DNA of 64,000 nt from contig JAMPIB010000009.1 in assembly GCA_023663085.1 (NCBI GenBank), positions 1-64,000 on the forward strand, read 5' to 3'. Below are positions 1 to 10,369 of the stretch, in pieces. This DNA comes from Ruminococcus sp. (GTDB taxonomy: Bacteria > Bacillota > Clostridia > Lachnospirales > Lachnospiraceae). The position numbers were made by a program, and so were the translations under genes. Position 1 is the first letter of the stretch; every line of letters starts with the position of its first letter. The notes under the pieces are model-generated. The model saw only the letters and a program-made list of their open reading frames with translations, ran no database searches and was not told the origin of the DNA.

Positions 1-68
1 GCCGGAATGATAACATCCGTATCCACATTATCGCCATATTTAAAAACAGTTCCTTTTGCTGCTTTCAT
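1..68 (-). CDS. leuD: 3-isopropylmalate dehydratase small subunit, N-terminal fragment
   Basis: Only the first 22 codons are inside the window; the gene runs off the left edge. The visible residues (MKAAKGTVFKYGDNVDTDVI) match the start of LeuD, whose small subunit completes the active site of isopropylmalate isomerase in leucine synthesis. A strong ribosome site GGGAGGTATAAC sits directly before the ATG. It follows leuC on the same strand after 89 bases, the usual leuCD order, so the two subunits are almost certainly co-transcribed. Confidence 0.9.
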   Translation of the reverse strand, partial: MKAAKGTVFKYGDNVDTDVIIP

Positions 69-157
69 GTTATACCTCCCAATTGTATGAATTGCCTATT
101 TTCTCTGTTTCTCCTGCGCTGATTCTGTCAGTCCGCTATCCGCTTCGCGGTATGGAC

Positions 158-1420
158 TCAAAGCTGACACGGACAGGAAATCTTACCTGTTACAGCGCTG
201 GCCGCCGCTACCGCGGGACTTGCCAGATAGATTTCGGAATCGACGTGTCCCATGCGGCCGACAAAATTGCGGTTGGTCGTCGATACGCAGCGCTCTCCGG
301 CCGCGAGGATTCCCATATATCCGCCAAGACAGGGCCCGCAGGTCGGTGTGCTGACGATGGCACCGGCTTCGATAAAAGTTTTTAACAGACCTTCTTCCAT
401 AGCCTGCATATAAATAGCCTGCGTAGCAGGAATAACGATACATCTCATGCCTTTTGCCACATGTCTTCCTTTTAATACTTTAGCCGCAGTCCGCAGATCG
501 TCGAGTCTGCCGTTTGTACAGGAGCCGATAACGACCTGGTCAATTTTGATGTCTTCTTTAATTTCATCAATAGTCCTGGTATTTTCCGGCAGATGCGGGA
601 AAGCGATGGTCGGACGCAGCGTACTTAGATCAATCGTATACTCTTCGTCATAAACGGCGTCTTCGTCTGCCTCGTAAATTGTATAAGGTTTCTGAGAGTG
701 TTCTTTCATATAAGAAACAGCCAGTTCATCCACCGGGAAAACGCCGTTTTTACCGCCTGCTTCGATGGCCATATTGGCAATGGTAAAGCGGTCGTCCATA
801 GAGAGGTTTTGAATGCCCTCGCCCACAAATTCCATGGATTTATATAAAGCGCCATCCACGCCGATCTTACCGATGATATGTAAGATGACGTCTTTGCCGC
901 TCACCCATTCCGAGGGTTTGCCTATGATATTAAATTTAATGGCGGAAGGCACTTTGAACCATGCCTTGCCGGTGGCCATGCCTGCAGCCATATCCGTACT
1001 GCCGACCCCGGTGGAAAATGCGCCCAGCGCACCGTAAGTACAGGTGTGGGAATCCGCGCCGATGATGACATCCCCGGCCACGGTCAGACCTTTTTCCGGG
1101 AGCAGCGCATGTTCGATACCCATCTCTCCTACTTCAAAATAGTTGGTGATCTCATTGCGGTATGCAAACTCTCTTACGCATTTGCAATGTTCCGCGGATT
1201 TGATATCTTTATTGGGCACAAAATGATCCGGTACGAGAGCAATTTTATCTTTGTCAAATACGCCCTCCACCTTCATTTTTTCCATTTCCTTAATGGCAAC
1301 GGGGCTTGTGATATCATTGCCGAGCACCAGATCCAGATCCGCTTCAATCAGTTGTCCGGCCTCCACTTTATCCAGTCCGGCGTGCGCCGCCAGTATTTTC
1401 TGGGTCATTGTCATTCCCAT
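158..1420 (-). CDS. leuC: 3-isopropylmalate dehydratase large subunit
   Basis: A 420-residue aconitase-family protein that isomerises 2- to 3-isopropylmalate in leucine synthesis, together with LeuD. The three iron-sulfur cluster ligands are visible as C301 (GSCTNGR) and C361/C364 (PTCGPCLGG), and the family motif [15 protein letters not shown] lies near residue 121. The length is that of the shorter bacterial/archaeal LeuC class (about 420) rather than the 466-residue E. coli form. The start is set by AGGAGGTAACACA before the ATG at 1420. It is the penultimate visible gene of the ilv-leu block and follows the TetR-type regulator by 27 bases. Confidence 0.95.
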   Translation of the reverse strand: MGMTMTQKILAAHAGLDKVEAGQLIEADLDLVLGNDITSPVAIKEMEKMKVEGVFDKDKIALVPDHFVPNKDIKSAEHCKCVREFAYRNEITNYFEVGEMGIEHALLPEKGLTVAGDVIIGADSHTCTYGALGAFSTGVGSTDMAAGMATGKAWFKVPSAIKFNIIGKPSEWVSGKDVILHIIGKIGVDGALYKSMEFVGEGIQNLSMDDRFTIANMAIEAGGKNGVFPVDELAVSYMKEHSQKPYTIYEADEDAVYDEEYTIDLSTLRPTIAFPHLPENTRTIDEIKEDIKIDQVVIGSCTNGRLDDLRTAAKVLKGRHVAKGMRCIVIPATQAIYMQAMEEGLLKTFIEAGAIVSTPTCGPCLGGYMGILAAGERCVSTTNRNFVGRMGHVDSEIYLASPAVAAASAVTGKISCPCQL

Positions 1421-1447
1421 TGTGTTACCTCCTTTATATTGTCTGTG

Positions 1448-2011
1448 CTACTGCATTTCTGAAATAATGTCGTCCATAGAGTGGCTTGTGATATATTTGA
1501 AAATGTCCGCCATCTGTTCCGGTGACAGACTCATGTTCAGTTTCAGCCAGTTAATTACCACAAAAGTCATGGACTGTGCAAAATAATCCGCGATCAGTTC
1601 TACGGTAAGTCCTCTTTGTGCGGCAATCTTATTTCCGGCTTTTTCATTAATAAAAGTAAAAAGAATTTCCTTGATGAATTTTCTGGTAATGTTTTCACAG
1701 GAATTTTGTCCTTCCAGACGGACTACTTTTGTATAGAAACTTTTTTCTTTCTGCAGATTGGCAAAAATCAGTATCAGTCCCTCCCGCAGATGTCCTTCCT
1801 GCATCAAAGGAATGGTCGGATCGAGTATTTCCGTGCGGATGATCCACTCCAGCAGTTCATATTTATCCTGAAAATGATTATAGAAAGTAGGCCGGATCAC
1901 TCCGGCCCTATCTGTTATTTCTTTAATTGTGATCTTGTCGATCGGTGTTTTACCGGCAAGTTCTTTGAAACTTTCGGCTAACAATCTGTCTACATTGGTT
2001 CTGTGCTGCAT
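1448..2011 (-). CDS. TetR/AcrR-family transcriptional regulator
   Basis: A 187-residue repressor-type protein with an N-terminal helix-turn-helix (roughly residues 10-55: KITIKEITDRAGVIRPTFYNHFQDKYELL, shown here only as the TetR signature FYNHFQDKYELL) and an all-helical ligand domain. The start at 2011 is preferred over an upstream in-frame start because GGAGG lies 9 bases before it and it does not overlap ilvC. It sits between ilvC and leuC in the same direction, so it is probably transcribed with them; the C-terminal region resembles the DhaS-like class of TetR proteins. Ligand and targets are unknown; control of the branched-chain genes is an inference from position only. Confidence 0.85.
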   Translation of the reverse strand: MQHRTNVDRLLAESFKELAGKTPIDKITIKEITDRAGVIRPTFYNHFQDKYELLEWIIRTEILDPTIPLMQEGHLREGLILIFANLQKEKSFYTKVVRLEGQNSCENITRKFIKEILFTFINEKAGNKIAAQRGLTVELIADYFAQSMTFVVINWLKLNMSLSPEQMADIFKYITSHSMDDIISEMQ

Positions 2012-2031
2012 AGGCGCGCGCCTCCGTAAGA

Positions 2032-3156
<1,125 letters not shown>

Positions 3157-3194
3157 TTAGCAATTATATGCAATCACATTTTCGTTCAATGTGC

Positions 3195-3692
3195 TTATAG
3201 ATAGGTGACGTTCTCCGTTCCGCGTCCAAGTCCTGCGATACCTGTTCTGGCAAGTTCCAGTATTTCATAGCCTTCCAGAAGTTTGATAAAAGCCTCTATC
3301 TTGTCCTGATTACCAGTCAGTTCGATGATAAGGCTGTCCGTGGAAACATCAACGATCTTGGCACGGAAAATATCAGCTACTGCGATAACGCCCTGTCTCT
3401 GTTCGGAAGATGTCTTGACTTTTATCATGGCCAGTTCGCGGTAAACGCTCTCGCTTGGTTTCAGTTCCTTGATATCACGGACATCGACAAGTTTAGCCAC
3501 CTGCTTTTCAATCTGATCCAGAATCTCGTCGTCGCCGGATGTTACGATGGTGATACGTGTGTAACGGGGATCGGCCGTCACACCTGCCGTAATACTTTCG
3601 ATATTGTAACCGCGTCTGGAAAACAGGCCGGATATACGGCTTAAGACGCCGGATGTATTGTCTACGAGGAGCTGAAGTACTTTTCTGTGCAT
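3195..3692 (-). CDS. ilvH: Acetolactate synthase regulatory (small) subunit, second copy
   Basis: A 165-residue protein with an N-terminal ACT domain (SGVLSRISGLFSRRGYNIES) and the C-terminal ALS_ss domain, close in length and sequence to E. coli IlvH (163 residues). It binds the catalytic IlvB subunit and confers valine feedback control; the Asn and Gly of the effector loop (VDNTSGVL) and the following YNIES are retained. The start at 3692 is chosen because AAAGGCAGG lies 7 bases upstream; an earlier in-frame start at 3716 has no ribosome site. It is the second such subunit in this operon, separated from the first by an acyltransferase gene. Confidence 0.93.
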   Translation of the reverse strand: MHRKVLQLLVDNTSGVLSRISGLFSRRGYNIESITAGVTADPRYTRITIVTSGDDEILDQIEKQVAKLVDVRDIKELKPSESVYRELAMIKVKTSSEQRQGVIAVADIFRAKIVDVSTDSLIIELTGNQDKIEAFIKLLEGYEILELARTGIAGLGRGTENVTYL

Positions 3693-3769
3693 AAAAAAAC
3701 CTGCCTTTCTTAACAAACACTGTCAATAATTGTAGCAATTAAAGCGGAAAAAGTCAACTGGGGAAGTTT

Positions 3770-4861
3770 TCATTCTATTTTATGTACAATTTTGGTTATC
3801 AGCCTGTTATATCCAGAAATCTTTTTTAACAATTCAATCATCACCGATAAAATAATGCATATAATCAGCAATACACCTATAATTAACCAACTCTTTTGAA
3901 AAGAATATATAAAATCCGCATACCAATATAGATAAATAAAGGTATGTATCAAAAAAATATTTGTTGCATGTTCTCCAATAAACTTTAAAACAGAACTGAG
4001 AATCGGTATTCCGGCAATAAATTCATACACAATAAACGGCAGCACAACAACAAAAATATACGCAAATCTGTTGCCCAAGTTAGTCCACACATAATATGCC
4101 AATATCAAGATTATAATAGGAATAAATACTTTTAAAATCTTGCAATTTAATTGTTTTAATTTTTCAAACCAGTCTTCATAAGCAAACGCAATTCCCAATA
4201 GAGTACTGGGCAGTAATATAATGTAATTATTTTGCGCACCGGCCATTGTCTCCAACGAAAAGATTGCCATAGGCAGTACACAGACTGCCGGGATCAAAAG
4301 ATATCTAAACTTTTCATACAACATATATAAAAAGGGCATTGTTATAATAAGTATGATTGCAAAATGCAGATACCACCATGTCATATTTATATTTGGTGTA
4401 CCAAAATAATCAGACATTCCAATTGCATTAAGCAGTAAAAGGAGAATTTTATCCCCTCCCGACTCGACACCATATACTGCTCCGATAGACTCCTGAAGTA
4501 TTATTCTTTTATAAAAGACTGCCAGAAAAAAAATAAACACTATAGAGGATTCCAGTTTTATGAGTCTGATACACATCCATTTGAAACAAGTATCATAGGG
4601 AAGGTCTTTTTTTGCTTTTAGAGACTGTGTCATCCCATAAGCTGACAAAAAAGCAAAGCCAGAAACACATATGCTGCCCATACTGACAATATTCGTTAAT
4701 AAAGAATCATTTTTTATCAACGTTTGTACATTATGCTGATATCGAAATGAGGAATTTAACACATGATGAACCAGCATCAATATAATTAAAATACCTTTTG
4801 TGATCAATGTATGTTCTTTTTCAAATTTTAAGGATTGTGCATTATCTACAGATGATTTCAT
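3770..4861 (-). CDS. Acyltransferase family 3 membrane protein
   Basis: A 363-residue polytopic membrane protein with about ten hydrophobic segments and the acyltransferase-3 (OafA/WecH-like) opening motif in which a conserved His (LMLVHHVLN) lies in the first helix. Such enzymes O-acetylate surface sugars or other exported molecules. It is conspicuously richer in A and T than all neighbours and has a poor ribosome site. It sits between two acetolactate synthase small-subunit genes, with 50 bases upstream and 77 bases downstream, interrupting an otherwise uniform amino acid operon. A role in branched-chain amino acid synthesis is unlikely; a laterally acquired insertion is the simplest reading. 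The substrate cannot be told. Confidence 0.8.
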   Translation of the reverse strand: MKSSVDNAQSLKFEKEHTLITKGILIILMLVHHVLNSSFRYQHNVQTLIKNDSLLTNIVSMGSICVSGFAFLSAYGMTQSLKAKKDLPYDTCFKWMCIRLIKLESSIVFIFFLAVFYKRIILQESIGAVYGVESGGDKILLLLLNAIGMSDYFGTPNINMTWWYLHFAIILIITMPFLYMLYEKFRYLLIPAVCVLPMAIFSLETMAGAQNNYIILLPSTLLGIAFAYEDWFEKLKQLNCKILKVFIPIIILILAYYVWTNLGNRFAYIFVVVLPFIVYEFIAGIPILSSVLKFIGEHATNIFLIHTFIYLYWYADFIYSFQKSWLIIGVLLIICIILSVMIELLKKISGYNRLITKIVHKIE

Positions 4862-4911
4862 AATATTATTATCCAGTCGGTTTCTCCAATCAATTTAGTT
4901 ATATTGCAAAG

Positions 4912-5397
4912 TTACTCCGTATCAATACATTTCGGCAGCGCCAGCGTTCCGGTGCGGGCCACTTCGATAATGCTCACGGATTGCAGCATTTTAATGAGCA
5001 GGCTGATCTTCTCCGGCACATCGCAGATCTGGATGATCATCTGGTTTTTGGACATATCGACGATATCCGCTTTCATGATCTCGCAGGTTTCCATGATATC
5101 GCGTCTGTTGTTTCTGTTATATTTAACTTTAATGAGCATCAGTTCTCTGCTGACGCTCGCCATCTCGTCAAAGGTCTTTATTTTGATGACGTCGAGTTTT
5201 TTATTGAGTTGTTTCTCGATCTGCTCAATGGTGCGTTCATCGCCGCTGCTGACGATGGTCATACAGGAAACTGTAGGGTCGTCCGTCTCCCCGACTGCCA
5301 GCGAATCAATATTAAAACATCTTCTGGAAAAAAGTCCCGCTACTTTGCAGAGTACACCGGAGCGGTTTTCCACCAGTACTGAATATATTTTTTTCAT
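4912..5397 (-). CDS. ilvN: Acetolactate synthase regulatory (small) subunit, first copy
   Basis: A 161-residue ACT-domain protein (SGVLCKVAGLFSRRCFNIDS) with the ALS_ss C-terminal domain ending in EVARTG, which partners IlvB and sets its feedback response. The ATG at 5397 directly follows GGAGGTTAAC; an upstream in-frame start at 5424 would overlap that site. It lies 60 bases after ilvB. It differs clearly from the second copy at 3195-3692: FNIDS against YNIES, and a C-terminus rich in Cys/Asp/Glu instead of the usual RGT-like end. Whether both bind the same IlvB is not visible. Confidence 0.93.
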   Translation of the reverse strand: MKKIYSVLVENRSGVLCKVAGLFSRRCFNIDSLAVGETDDPTVSCMTIVSSGDERTIEQIEKQLNKKLDVIKIKTFDEMASVSRELMLIKVKYNRNNRRDIMETCEIMKADIVDMSKNQMIIQICDVPEKISLLIKMLQSVSIIEVARTGTLALPKCIDTE

Positions 5398-5457
5398 GTT
5401 AACCTCCATGCCGCTGTTTTGCAACGACTCCTGTTTTCTTTTCCACGCATCTGTCTT

Positions 5458-7074
5458 TTAAACAAGATCCATGGGGTCGATGACACATTCCAAAAGCACC
5501 GACTCGTCATTTTTCAAAAATTCGCAGATGGCATCGTCTACACCATCCATTGTATGAAGACGCATGAATCTCATATCATAAGCCGCCGCCAGTTTCTCCA
5601 GATCGGGACTTCCCGAAAGGTCTACGACGGAGTATTTGTCTTCATAGGTAAAATGCTGATACTGCCGTACCATGCCGAGATAATTGTTTTTCAGGACAAC
5701 TATTTTGACGGGGATATCAAACTGCTTCATCGTGGCAAGTTCCATCATGGACATCTGGAAGGAACCATCGCCGCAGACCGCAACGACCTGTTTTTCCGGA
5801 GAAGATAGTTTGGCCCCCATAGCCGCCGGTATGGAATAGCCCATAGTGCCCATGCCGCCGGTCGTCAAAAATCTGCCGTTTTTCACGATATGGTAAGCGC
5901 ATGACCAGATCTGGTTCTGTCCTACATCAGCCACATAGACGGCATCCTCTTCCATTTGTTCGGATAAAAGGCGGATGAATTCAGCAGGATCCACATAAGC
6001 GGGATCGGGCGTTCTTTTACGTTCCATCGTCCGTCTGTATTCGTTTAAGGTATCTATCCACTCGTCATGTTCGCAGGTGAACTTTTCTTTAGCTAAGTCC
6101 GCGAAAATATGCTTGGCATCCCCTACAAGCGGAATGGAGGCGCCGACGTTCTTGCCGATCTCCGCCGGGTCTACGTCGATATGTACGAGAATCTTATTCT
6201 CGGTGATCAGATCGGGCTGGGAAACCGCGCGGTCTGCGACTCTGGCGCCGACCATGATCAGTAGGTCGGATTCGTTCATGGCCCTGTTGGCGTAGGGCTT
6301 GCCGTTATTGCCGACCATGCCGTAATACATCGGATGTTTCGTCGGCATGACGCCGATGCCCATCATCGTGGAAACAACGGGAATCTTATATTCCTGCGCA
6401 AAAGCACGGAGTTCTTTTTCGGCATCACTTAATAAAACACCGCCGCCCGCGCAGATAATAGGCCGTTTGGCTTTTGTAAGCTCTCCCACGACTTTTTTGA
6501 TCTGTACGGCGTGGCCTTTGACGGTCGGTTTATAAGTACGCAGATTGACCGATTCCGGATAGGCAAATTCTTTCAGAGGCGCATTCTGCACATCAATCGG
6601 CACATCAATGAGCACCGGGCCTTTTCTGCCGGAATTGGCGATATAGAAGGCTTCTTTAAAAATACGGGGGATCTCATTCGCATCCTTTACCAGATAGCTG
6701 TATTTCACGAAAGATTCTACCGCTCCCGTGATATCGGCCTCCTGAAAAACATCTGAGCCAAGCAGGGAACTGTCCACCTGTCCTGTAATACAGACAAGCG
6801 GAATGCTGTCCGCAAAAGCGGTGGCGATACCGGTAATGACGTTGGTCGCACCGGGGCCGGAAGTGACCGCACATACGCCGACTTTACCGCTTACGCGCGC
6901 CAGTCCGCTGGCAGCATGCGCCGCATTCTGTTCTGTGCGGATAAGTATCGTCTGGATATCCGAATCTAAAATACTATTATAAAACGGGCAAATGGCAACA
7001 CCAGGATAACCGAATACATAGTCTACTTTTTCCGCCTCCAGGCATTTTACCATTGCATCTGCACCTATCATCAT
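5458..7074 (-). CDS. ilvB: Acetolactate synthase catalytic (large) subunit
   Basis: A 538-residue thiamine diphosphate enzyme that condenses two pyruvates, or pyruvate with 2-oxobutyrate, in the first common step of valine, leucine and isoleucine synthesis. The cofactor-activating Glu is E48 (RTEQNAAHAASG), and the Mg-ThDP motif runs from GDG (435-437) to NN (463-464). It is slightly shorter than the 560-575 residues usual in enterobacteria. GAAAGGAG precedes the ATG at 7074. It begins 33 bases after the end of metH, so it probably shares the promoter at 10324-10352. Confidence 0.96.
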   Translation of the reverse strand: MMIGADAMVKCLEAEKVDYVFGYPGVAICPFYNSILDSDIQTILIRTEQNAAHAASGLARVSGKVGVCAVTSGPGATNVITGIATAFADSIPLVCITGQVDSSLLGSDVFQEADITGAVESFVKYSYLVKDANEIPRIFKEAFYIANSGRKGPVLIDVPIDVQNAPLKEFAYPESVNLRTYKPTVKGHAVQIKKVVGELTKAKRPIICAGGGVLLSDAEKELRAFAQEYKIPVVSTMMGIGVMPTKHPMYYGMVGNNGKPYANRAMNESDLLIMVGARVADRAVSQPDLITENKILVHIDVDPAEIGKNVGASIPLVGDAKHIFADLAKEKFTCEHDEWIDTLNEYRRTMERKRTPDPAYVDPAEFIRLLSEQMEEDAVYVADVGQNQIWSCAYHIVKNGRFLTTGGMGTMGYSIPAAMGAKLSSPEKQVVAVCGDGSFQMSMMELATMKQFDIPVKIVVLKNNYLGMVRQYQHFTYEDKYSVVDLSGSPDLEKLAAAYDMRFMRLHTMDGVDDAICEFLKNDESVLLECVIDPMDLV

Positions 7075-7107
7075 GAATGTGCTCCTTTCCTGTGTCAGTT
7101 TCTTATT

Positions 7108-9576
7108 TCATATTTTTTCCTCGATATGCAGTATCCGTTTCGTCAGTCTGACGGCGTCCGCCGCATCTTTAGAGTAACCATCCGCGCCGATCTCATCGGC
7201 ATATTCCTGCGTGATGACCGCGCCGCCGACGATGATCCTGGCGTCCACTTTTTTCTCTTTCGCGTATTCTATCACGTTCTTCATCTGCTGCATGGTCGTC
7301 GTCATCAGTGCTGAGAGGGCGATGACCTGTGCATGATGTTTCTCGGCTTCTGCAATGATTTTTTCTCTGGGCACATCTTTGCCTAAGTCGATTACTTTAA
7401 AACCATAATTTTTAAGCATCAGGGCCACCAGATTCTTACCGATATCGTGAATGTCGCCTTCTACTGTGGCTATTACGACCGTGGGCATTTCCTTCCCGGA
7501 ATTTACTTCCATAAGAAGCGGTTCCAGATATTCGATAGAGGTTTTCATGGCCTCCGCACTGGCAATTAACTGCGGCAGGAAGTATTTTCCTTTATCGAAA
7601 AGTTCGCCGACTTCGTTAATAGCCGGGAGCAGTATGTCGTCTAATATCTGTCTGGGGGCATTCCCTTCTTCTAAGGCCTTTTTGGTATCTTCTACGATGC
7701 CGTTAGTGTTTCCTTTGAGGACGTCGGTATGTAATTTATCCATAATGGAAATGGATTCCTGTGCCTGCGCTTTTGTACCGGCGATATGAATGCCTGTCGG
7801 TTTAGCGGCAGTTTCGCCCGAAGCTTCGCGCTTTTTGCTTACGGCGTCCATGAGTTCAATGTAGCGTATATCTGCTCCATTTTTATTTAACAGCAAGTCC
7901 GAAGCGAATGCCATGCTCACTAACAATTCCTGCGAGGGATTGGCTATGGCCATGGTAAGCCCCGCCTGAATCGCCATTGTCAAAAAGGCGCTGTTGACAT
8001 AGCTTCTCTCCGGAAGTCCGAAGGATATATTGGAAAGGCCGCAGATCGTAGCTAAGGAGTTATCTTTGCAGTAACGGATGGTTTCCAATGTCTCTAAAGC
8101 CGCCGATTTATTGGCGCCGACCGTAGCCACCAGTCCATCCACGATGATATCTTCTTTGCGCATACCAAGCGCATAGGCGCGTTTCTCGATTTCTTCAATG
8201 ATATCTATTTTTTCCCGCAGATTCTTCGGCAGTCCGCTGTCGGATAAGGGGAGCAGGATAAACATGGCTCCGTATTTTGCGGCGATTGGTAAAAGCGCGT
8301 CAACCTTGGCCTTCTCAAAAGAAATGGAGTTGATCAAGGCTCTGCCGGGATATCTGCGCAGCGCCGCCTCTATGACCTCCACATGGCTGGAATCAATAGA
8401 CAGCGGCAGGCTCGTGATGCCGCTTACTGTTTCGATGGCCTGTAACATCATGGCTTTTTCATCAATACCGCTCATGCCCATATTGATATCAAGAACAGAG
8501 GCCCCGCAGGATTCCTGTTCTTCGGCAAACTCTGTAACCATTTCCAGAGAGCCTTCTTTTAACTGGGCCTGTAACTTTTTCTTGCCAGTAGGATTGATAC
8601 GCTCACCCACGATCATAAAATTATCGTTTAAGCCAAAAGAAACCGTTTTTCGTTCACTTGTCAGGAATCGTCTGGATGACGGTTTTCTGTCATGAATCTG
8701 CATGGCGCCGACAGCCTCTTTGGCCGCCGCGATATAAGATGGCGACGTGCCGCAGCATCCGCCTATGATAGCGGCACCTGCATCGATCAACGTTTTCATG
8801 CCCTCCGCAAACTCTGCTTCTTTCATATCATAGACCGTTTCTCCGGCCTCGTTTAAGACGGGTAATCCTGCATTTGGCTTGGCGATAATGGGAATTGTGG
8901 TCACTTCCGCCATATTATGAATAATTTCCGTCATTTTGTCGGGCCCTGTCGAGCAGTTGGCGCCGACTGCCGAAACGCCGAGACTCTCTAATACGATAGC
9001 CGCAGTCCTGGCATCTGTGCCGTAAAGCGTCCGGCCATCGGCCTCAAAAGTCATGGTAGCCAGAATGGGCAGATCGCAGGTCTCTTTGGCCGCAATGACA
9101 GCGGCTCTTGTCTCCTGCAAACTCATCATGGTCTCCACCACGAGCAGATCGGCTCCGGCTTCGGTCAGATAAGAAATCTGTTCTTTATAGATGGAGATCA
9201 GTTTTTCAAAATCCATTTTGCCGATAGGGGCAAGCTGTTCTCCGGTCATGGTGATATCGCCCGCTACATAGGCCCTATCGCCTGCCGCCTCTTTGGATAT
9301 GGCCACAAGGGTCAGATTCATTTCCCGTATTTTATCTTCCAGGCCGTATTCCTTTAATTTGACGCGGTTGGCTGAAAAGGTCGGTGCATAAACGATGTTG
9401 CTGCCCGCTTCGATAAACTCCCGCTGTAAGGCGATCAGTATGTCTTTATGTTCTATGATCCACTGTTCCGGACAGACGCCTGCGGGCATGCCTCTTTTTA
9501 GAAGATTGGAACCTGTCGCGCCATCTAAGAAAATCGGATGTTCCTGTATGAGTGCCTTAAATTCATGTCTGTTCAT
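7108..9576 (-). CDS. metH: Cobalamin-dependent methionine synthase lacking the reactivation domain
   Basis: An 822-residue modular enzyme transferring the methyl group of 5-methyl-THF to homocysteine. Order of domains: homocysteine/zinc barrel (1-300, with C208 and the pair C274/C275), pterin-binding barrel (about 315-570), cobalamin cap helices (about 605-690) and the B12 Rossmann domain with D708-I-H710-D-I-G713, His710 being the lower cobalt ligand. The roughly 330-residue AdoMet reactivation domain of E. coli MetH (1227 residues) is absent, as is common in Clostridia, so another protein must re-reduce cob(II)alamin. Its GGAGG lies 14 bases before the ATG, longer than usual. Confidence 0.95.
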   Translation of the reverse strand: MNRHEFKALIQEHPIFLDGATGSNLLKRGMPAGVCPEQWIIEHKDILIALQREFIEAGSNIVYAPTFSANRVKLKEYGLEDKIREMNLTLVAISKEAAGDRAYVAGDITMTGEQLAPIGKMDFEKLISIYKEQISYLTEAGADLLVVETMMSLQETRAAVIAAKETCDLPILATMTFEADGRTLYGTDARTAAIVLESLGVSAVGANCSTGPDKMTEIIHNMAEVTTIPIIAKPNAGLPVLNEAGETVYDMKEAEFAEGMKTLIDAGAAIIGGCCGTSPSYIAAAKEAVGAMQIHDRKPSSRRFLTSERKTVSFGLNDNFMIVGERINPTGKKKLQAQLKEGSLEMVTEFAEEQESCGASVLDINMGMSGIDEKAMMLQAIETVSGITSLPLSIDSSHVEVIEAALRRYPGRALINSISFEKAKVDALLPIAAKYGAMFILLPLSDSGLPKNLREKIDIIEEIEKRAYALGMRKEDIIVDGLVATVGANKSAALETLETIRYCKDNSLATICGLSNISFGLPERSYVNSAFLTMAIQAGLTMAIANPSQELLVSMAFASDLLLNKNGADIRYIELMDAVSKKREASGETAAKPTGIHIAGTKAQAQESISIMDKLHTDVLKGNTNGIVEDTKKALEEGNAPRQILDDILLPAINEVGELFDKGKYFLPQLIASAEAMKTSIEYLEPLLMEVNSGKEMPTVVIATVEGDIHDIGKNLVALMLKNYGFKVIDLGKDVPREKIIAEAEKHHAQVIALSALMTTTMQQMKNVIEYAKEKKVDARIIVGGAVITQEYADEIGADGYSKDAADAVRLTKRILHIEEKI

Positions 9577-9627
9577 AAATCCGTGTCAAACCTCCATTCC
9601 TGCCCAGCCTGCTTCACACGAACCTTT

Positions 9628-10284
9628 CTATGGCTCCTGTGCCGCATCCTGCGCGGGTTCCTCCGGTTCTTCATAAAAGACCGTATCGTCCGTATCAAAG
9701 TTATCCTCTACCGGCGCCTGCGTATCTGCACCGTCAGTTCCATTACCCGCCGGAGAGCCGTCCTCACCCTCTTCGTCGTCTGTCTTATTCAGGTAACCGC
9801 CGCCGAAGATAGAATCTTCTTCCGTATAGGTGATGCCTTCGCCTTCGGGAATGTCTCCGTGGAAAATGGTCACAATATACTGAAGTCTGAGATTGGCTCT
9901 GTCATAATATTCTTTGGCCGCCGCTTCTATATTGGCATCATAAGATTCCCCTTCATAGGCCATATGATAATAGGAAACCGCCTGTGTCATATTTTCGCTG
10001 GCTTCATCCGCCAGACTCTCTACAGCGGCAAACTGTTCCGGCACTTCCAGACCGGCCATCCAGGCCAGTTCCGCATCCAGACCATCCAGATAGGCAAGCA
10101 TCTGTGTCACGTAATCCCCCTGCGCCACATCAATGGCGTTCATATTGTCATTGTATTCCACAATATGTGCAAAGAAAGTTTCCATATTCGCCTGATATTC
10201 ATCAAGCGCTTCGTCCTTTTTACCACACCCGGCAAGCAGCGCAGCGCAAAGCATGATAAGATATATCATCTTTATCTTTTTCAA
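9628..10284 (-). CDS. Lipoprotein of unknown function
   Basis: A 218-residue secreted lipoprotein: short basic N-terminus, hydrophobic stretch and lipobox LLAGC with the lipidated Cys at residue 20. The mature part is helical and acidic, followed from about residue 165 by a low-complexity tail rich in Asp, Glu, Gly and Pro. The best start is TTG at 10284, with GGGGG seven bases upstream. It is the first gene downstream of the promoter at 10324-10352 and is 51 bases from metH. I recognise no family; position suggests co-transcription with the methionine/branched-chain genes, not necessarily a related function. Confidence 0.75.
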   Translation of the reverse strand: MKKIKMIYLIMLCAALLAGCGKKDEALDEYQANMETFFAHIVEYNDNMNAIDVAQGDYVTQMLAYLDGLDAELAWMAGLEVPEQFAAVESLADEASENMTQAVSYYHMAYEGESYDANIEAAAKEYYDRANLRLQYIVTIFHGDIPEGEGITYTEEDSIFGGGYLNKTDDEEGEDGSPAGNGTDGADTQAPVEDNFDTDDTVFYEEPEEPAQDAAQEP

Positions 10285-10323
10285 TTTGATACCCCCGTAG
10301 TCACTAAAAAATCCCTACATTAG

Positions 10324-10352
10324 AATGTACCACAAACCATGATTCAAGTCAA
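10324..10352 (-). promoter_or_regulatory. Sigma-A type promoter of the lipoprotein-metH-ilv operon
   Basis: On the minus strand TTGACT (10347-10352), a 17-base spacer and TACATT (10324-10329), the latter preceded by TG one base away as in extended -10 promoters. It lies about 40 bases before the TTG start of the lipoprotein gene. No later promoter of comparable quality was seen between lipoprotein and ilvN. Confidence 0.6.
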
Positions 10353-10369
10353 ATGCCCTGTCGCAAAGC

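Noticed and set aside
3770..4861. Prophage or insertion sequence around the acyltransferase
   Set aside because: No transposase, integrase, terminal inverted repeats or target duplications are visible at its edges.
7075..10323. T-box, SAM or cobalamin riboswitch upstream of ilvB or metH
   Set aside because: The gaps are 33 and 51 bases and the leader before the lipoprotein is about 40 bases, too short for any of these.
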